Shown here in pieces: positions 62,387 to 64,000 of a stretch of 64,000 nucleotides of DNA; the stretch's first letter is position 1, and each line of letters opens with the position of its first letter. A program made the position numbers and the translations under genes. Source of the stretch: Sphingobacteriia bacterium (GTDB taxonomy: Bacteria; Bacteroidota; Bacteroidia; Chitinophagales; Chitinophagaceae); the NCBI GenBank assembly GCA_004294135.1, contig RDZY01000013.1:1-64000 (forward strand), given 5' to 3'. The notes under the pieces are model-generated. The model searched no databases. It worked only from the letters and a program-made list of their open reading frames with translations, and had not been told where the DNA came from.

Positions 62387-63808
62387 TTATAAATCTAAAT
62401 TATATCCTGCTCTATATTCACGTTTTACAAACTGATTTGCTGGCTCAAAATTGGTGATTCGCATTTGTGCAGCATCCCACAACAATTTTTTTCGACCAGT
62501 AAATTCTCCTTTGTCATTCTTCAGATTCCAAGAAAGCAAGGCCAAATTACCCATTAGAATAGTTTCAGTTAATGGCCCCGCATGTTCAAAAGAAGAACTC
62601 AACTCATGCTTACCATATCCTGCCATACAAGCATTTACCCACTGTACATAATGCCCTTCTGGAACACGTTTAATGGTTTCTGATAATTTTACTTCTTTAG
62701 TTCTTGAAGTAGGAAGTAAGGTAGGATTCTCGGCATAGGTATTACACATCATTTTGCCTTTGGTGCCTGCTATTATTGCTCCACCACCCCAATCTCCCAT
62801 TGACTCATCTGCTCCAAGCTCTTCGGGCCTTTCTGGTAAAATACCTCCATCCATCCAAAATAATTTCACATCTGGCTTACCATTCTTTCCTGGAAATTTT
62901 AACTTTAAAGAAGAAGCTGCGGGAAAGCAATCCGGATGATAAGAAGCCGTCCACATTTTCTCATACAAATTCACCACGCTGCATTCCACTTCGGTTGGAT
63001 AACTTAATCCAGCAGTTCTAAATACTGGATCAATGATATGACAACCCATATCACCCAATGCGCCTGTTCCAAATGAAGGATAACCGCGCCAATTAAAAGG
63101 GACATAATTATCACGATATTCCTCAAATTGATTGGGGCCTAGCCAAAGATTCCAATCCAATTCTTTGGGTATTGCATCTTTTGTAGTAGGCTTGCCAAAA
63201 CCTTGTGGCCAAATAGGGCGATTGGTCCAGCAATATATATGCGTTGCATCTCCAATAATACCTGCATTATACCATTCCTGCATTTTTCTTACTCCTTCAT
63301 AGGAAGCACCTTGATTACCCATTTGTGTTACTACTCTATATTTTTTAGCAGCTTGTGTTAGTATCCTAGCTTCGTAAATATCGTGACTAAGGGGCTTCTG
63401 CACGTATACATGCTTACCACGTTGCATAGCAGCCAAACTAGCAACTGCGTGGGTATGATCGGGGGTAGAAACAGATACCGCATCAATTTGCTTAAGTTCT
63501 TTGTCGAGCATTTCTCGGTAATCTTTAAAATAAGATGCTTTGGGAAAAAGCCCTCGAGATTTAGCAGCCATTTTATCATCCACATCACATAAGGAAACAA
63601 TATTTACGTGTGGGCTTTTAACAAAAGCGGCAATATCAGATGAACCCTGTCCCCCTATTCCAATACAGGCAAGATTAAGTTTATCACTAGGTGCTATAAA
63701 TCCTTTCCCGCCCAAAACATGTCTCGGCACAATAGAGAATCCCAATGCTGTAATAGATGCTTGTTTGAGGAAATTACGTCTTGAATTTTTAGAGTTTGAT
63801 TTTTGCAT
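62387..63808 (-). CDS. Gfo/Idh/MocA-family oxidoreductase with Tat signal
   Basis: A 473-residue NAD(P)-binding enzyme. The N terminus (SRRNFLKQASITALGFSIVP) is a twin-arginine signal, so the protein is folded before export. The Rossmann loop is GIGGQGSSD (about 50) and the dehydrogenase motif is VQKPL in place of EKP (about 135). The C-terminal domain has NWRGYPSFGTGALGDMGCH. Exported enzymes of this group modify sugars in Bacteroidota. Its product may be derived from the pectin neighbours. Confidence 0.9.
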   Translation of the reverse strand: MQKSNSKNSRRNFLKQASITALGFSIVPRHVLGGKGFIAPSDKLNLACIGIGGQGSSDIAAFVKSPHVNIVSLCDVDDKMAAKSRGLFPKASYFKDYREMLDKELKQIDAVSVSTPDHTHAVASLAAMQRGKHVYVQKPLSHDIYEARILTQAAKKYRVVTQMGNQGASYEGVRKMQEWYNAGIIGDATHIYCWTNRPIWPQGFGKPTTKDAIPKELDWNLWLGPNQFEEYRDNYVPFNWRGYPSFGTGALGDMGCHIIDPVFRTAGLSYPTEVECSVVNLYEKMWTASYHPDCFPAASSLKLKFPGKNGKPDVKLFWMDGGILPERPEELGADESMGDWGGGAIIAGTKGKMMCNTYAENPTLLPTSRTKEVKLSETIKRVPEGHYVQWVNACMAGYGKHELSSSFEHAGPLTETILMGNLALLSWNLKNDKGEFTGRKKLLWDAAQMRITNFEPANQFVKREYRAGYNLDL

Positions 63809-63841
63809 GATGGTGTATAATCGTTCATTAAAATATGACTA

Positions 63842-64000
63842 TTAATATACTAAAAAATGATAACTGCCTGCTCCAACTTTTATTACAGCATAGCCTTTCT
63901 CATATTTCTGAAAACTGATATCATTGGTGTAGAAATGACTATCTCCACTTTCACTAATCTTATTCTTTTCATTGGCCGGTAACCATATTTCAGCACTAGT
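63842..64000 (-). CDS. C-terminal end of a probable GH78 alpha-L-rhamnosidase (partial)
   Basis: The last 52 residues, cut by the window edge. The segment AEIWLPANEKNKISESG, then EKGYAVIKVGAGSYHFLVY resembles the C-terminal beta-sandwich of GH78 alpha-L-rhamnosidases, which ends with similar V-G-G-Y-F sequences. With GH28 nearby this is plausible, but the catalytic domain is outside the window, so another glycosidase is possible. Confidence 0.6.
   Translation of the reverse strand, partial: TSAEIWLPANEKNKISESGDSHFYTNDISFQKYEKGYAVIKVGAGSYHFLVY

Overview
The window reads as chromosomal DNA of a Bacteroidota bacterium, most likely a Chitinophagaceae relative. The basis is AT-rich DNA, promoters of the TTG-N19/20-TAnnTTTG type, almost no Shine-Dalgarno sequences, DUF4295 and DUF4294 proteins, a head-GIN protein, a T9SS-type sorting domain, and the order rpmB-rpmG-DUF4295-ftsY. 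The species assignment is inference. Most of the window is housekeeping with short operons on both strands. I see no CRISPR array, prophage, defence island or plasmid backbone.

Layout. 1-1.2 kb: the end of a probable insertion sequence abutting a decayed, truncated gene, then a small lipoprotein. 1.2-4.4 kb: der, era, initiator tRNA and a head-GIN protein. 4.5-11.3 kb: a TPP riboswitch driving a TonB-dependent receptor, an M14 peptidase and gamma-glutamyltransferase. 11.4-16.4 kb: a methyltransferase, PLP dehydratase, dicarboxylate/amino-acid symporter, tRNA-Ala and S10 peptidase. 16.4-19 kb: mgtE and prfB, the latter with a complete programmed +1 frameshift site. 19-24.8 kb: a giant NHL-propeller protein and rnpB. 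24.9-31 kb: Smr protein, amino-acid permease, rhodanese-thioredoxin fusion, LysM protein and RsmF-like methyltransferase. 31-31.5 kb: a scar of pntAB left by a large internal deletion. 31.5-38.6 kb: a propeller protein, S41 protease, sugar kinase, murQ, a dienelactone hydrolase and an orphan ABC ATPase. 38.7-44 kb: aminotransferase, MBL hydrolase, polyprenyl synthase, ftsY and small ribosomal genes. 44.4-49.4 kb: anmK, ubiD-like, pdxJ and purE. 49.4-55.8 kb: alcohol dehydrogenase, clpS, tRNA-Val, aat, DUF4294 and the cytochrome c maturation genes ccmF/ccmE. 56-60.6 kb: a tight five-gene run with an arginase-family enzyme and a cysteine-rich radical SAM protein of unknown function. 60.7-64 kb: a GH28, a Gfo/Idh/MocA oxidoreductase and the end of a probable GH78, which together look like a pectin or rhamnogalacturonan locus.

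Themes. murQ, its kinase-like neighbour and anmK suggest peptidoglycan recycling. clpS and aat flank tRNA-Val and together form the adaptor and the tagging enzyme of the N-degron pathway. CcmE has a CxxxY motif in place of the usual heme-binding histidine. The most mechanistic signals are the prfB frameshift cassette, the thiamine riboswitch on a receptor gene, the pntAB scar, the terminator immediately before era, and the radical SAM operon. Functions were assigned by reading motifs in the translated sequence. No database search was run.
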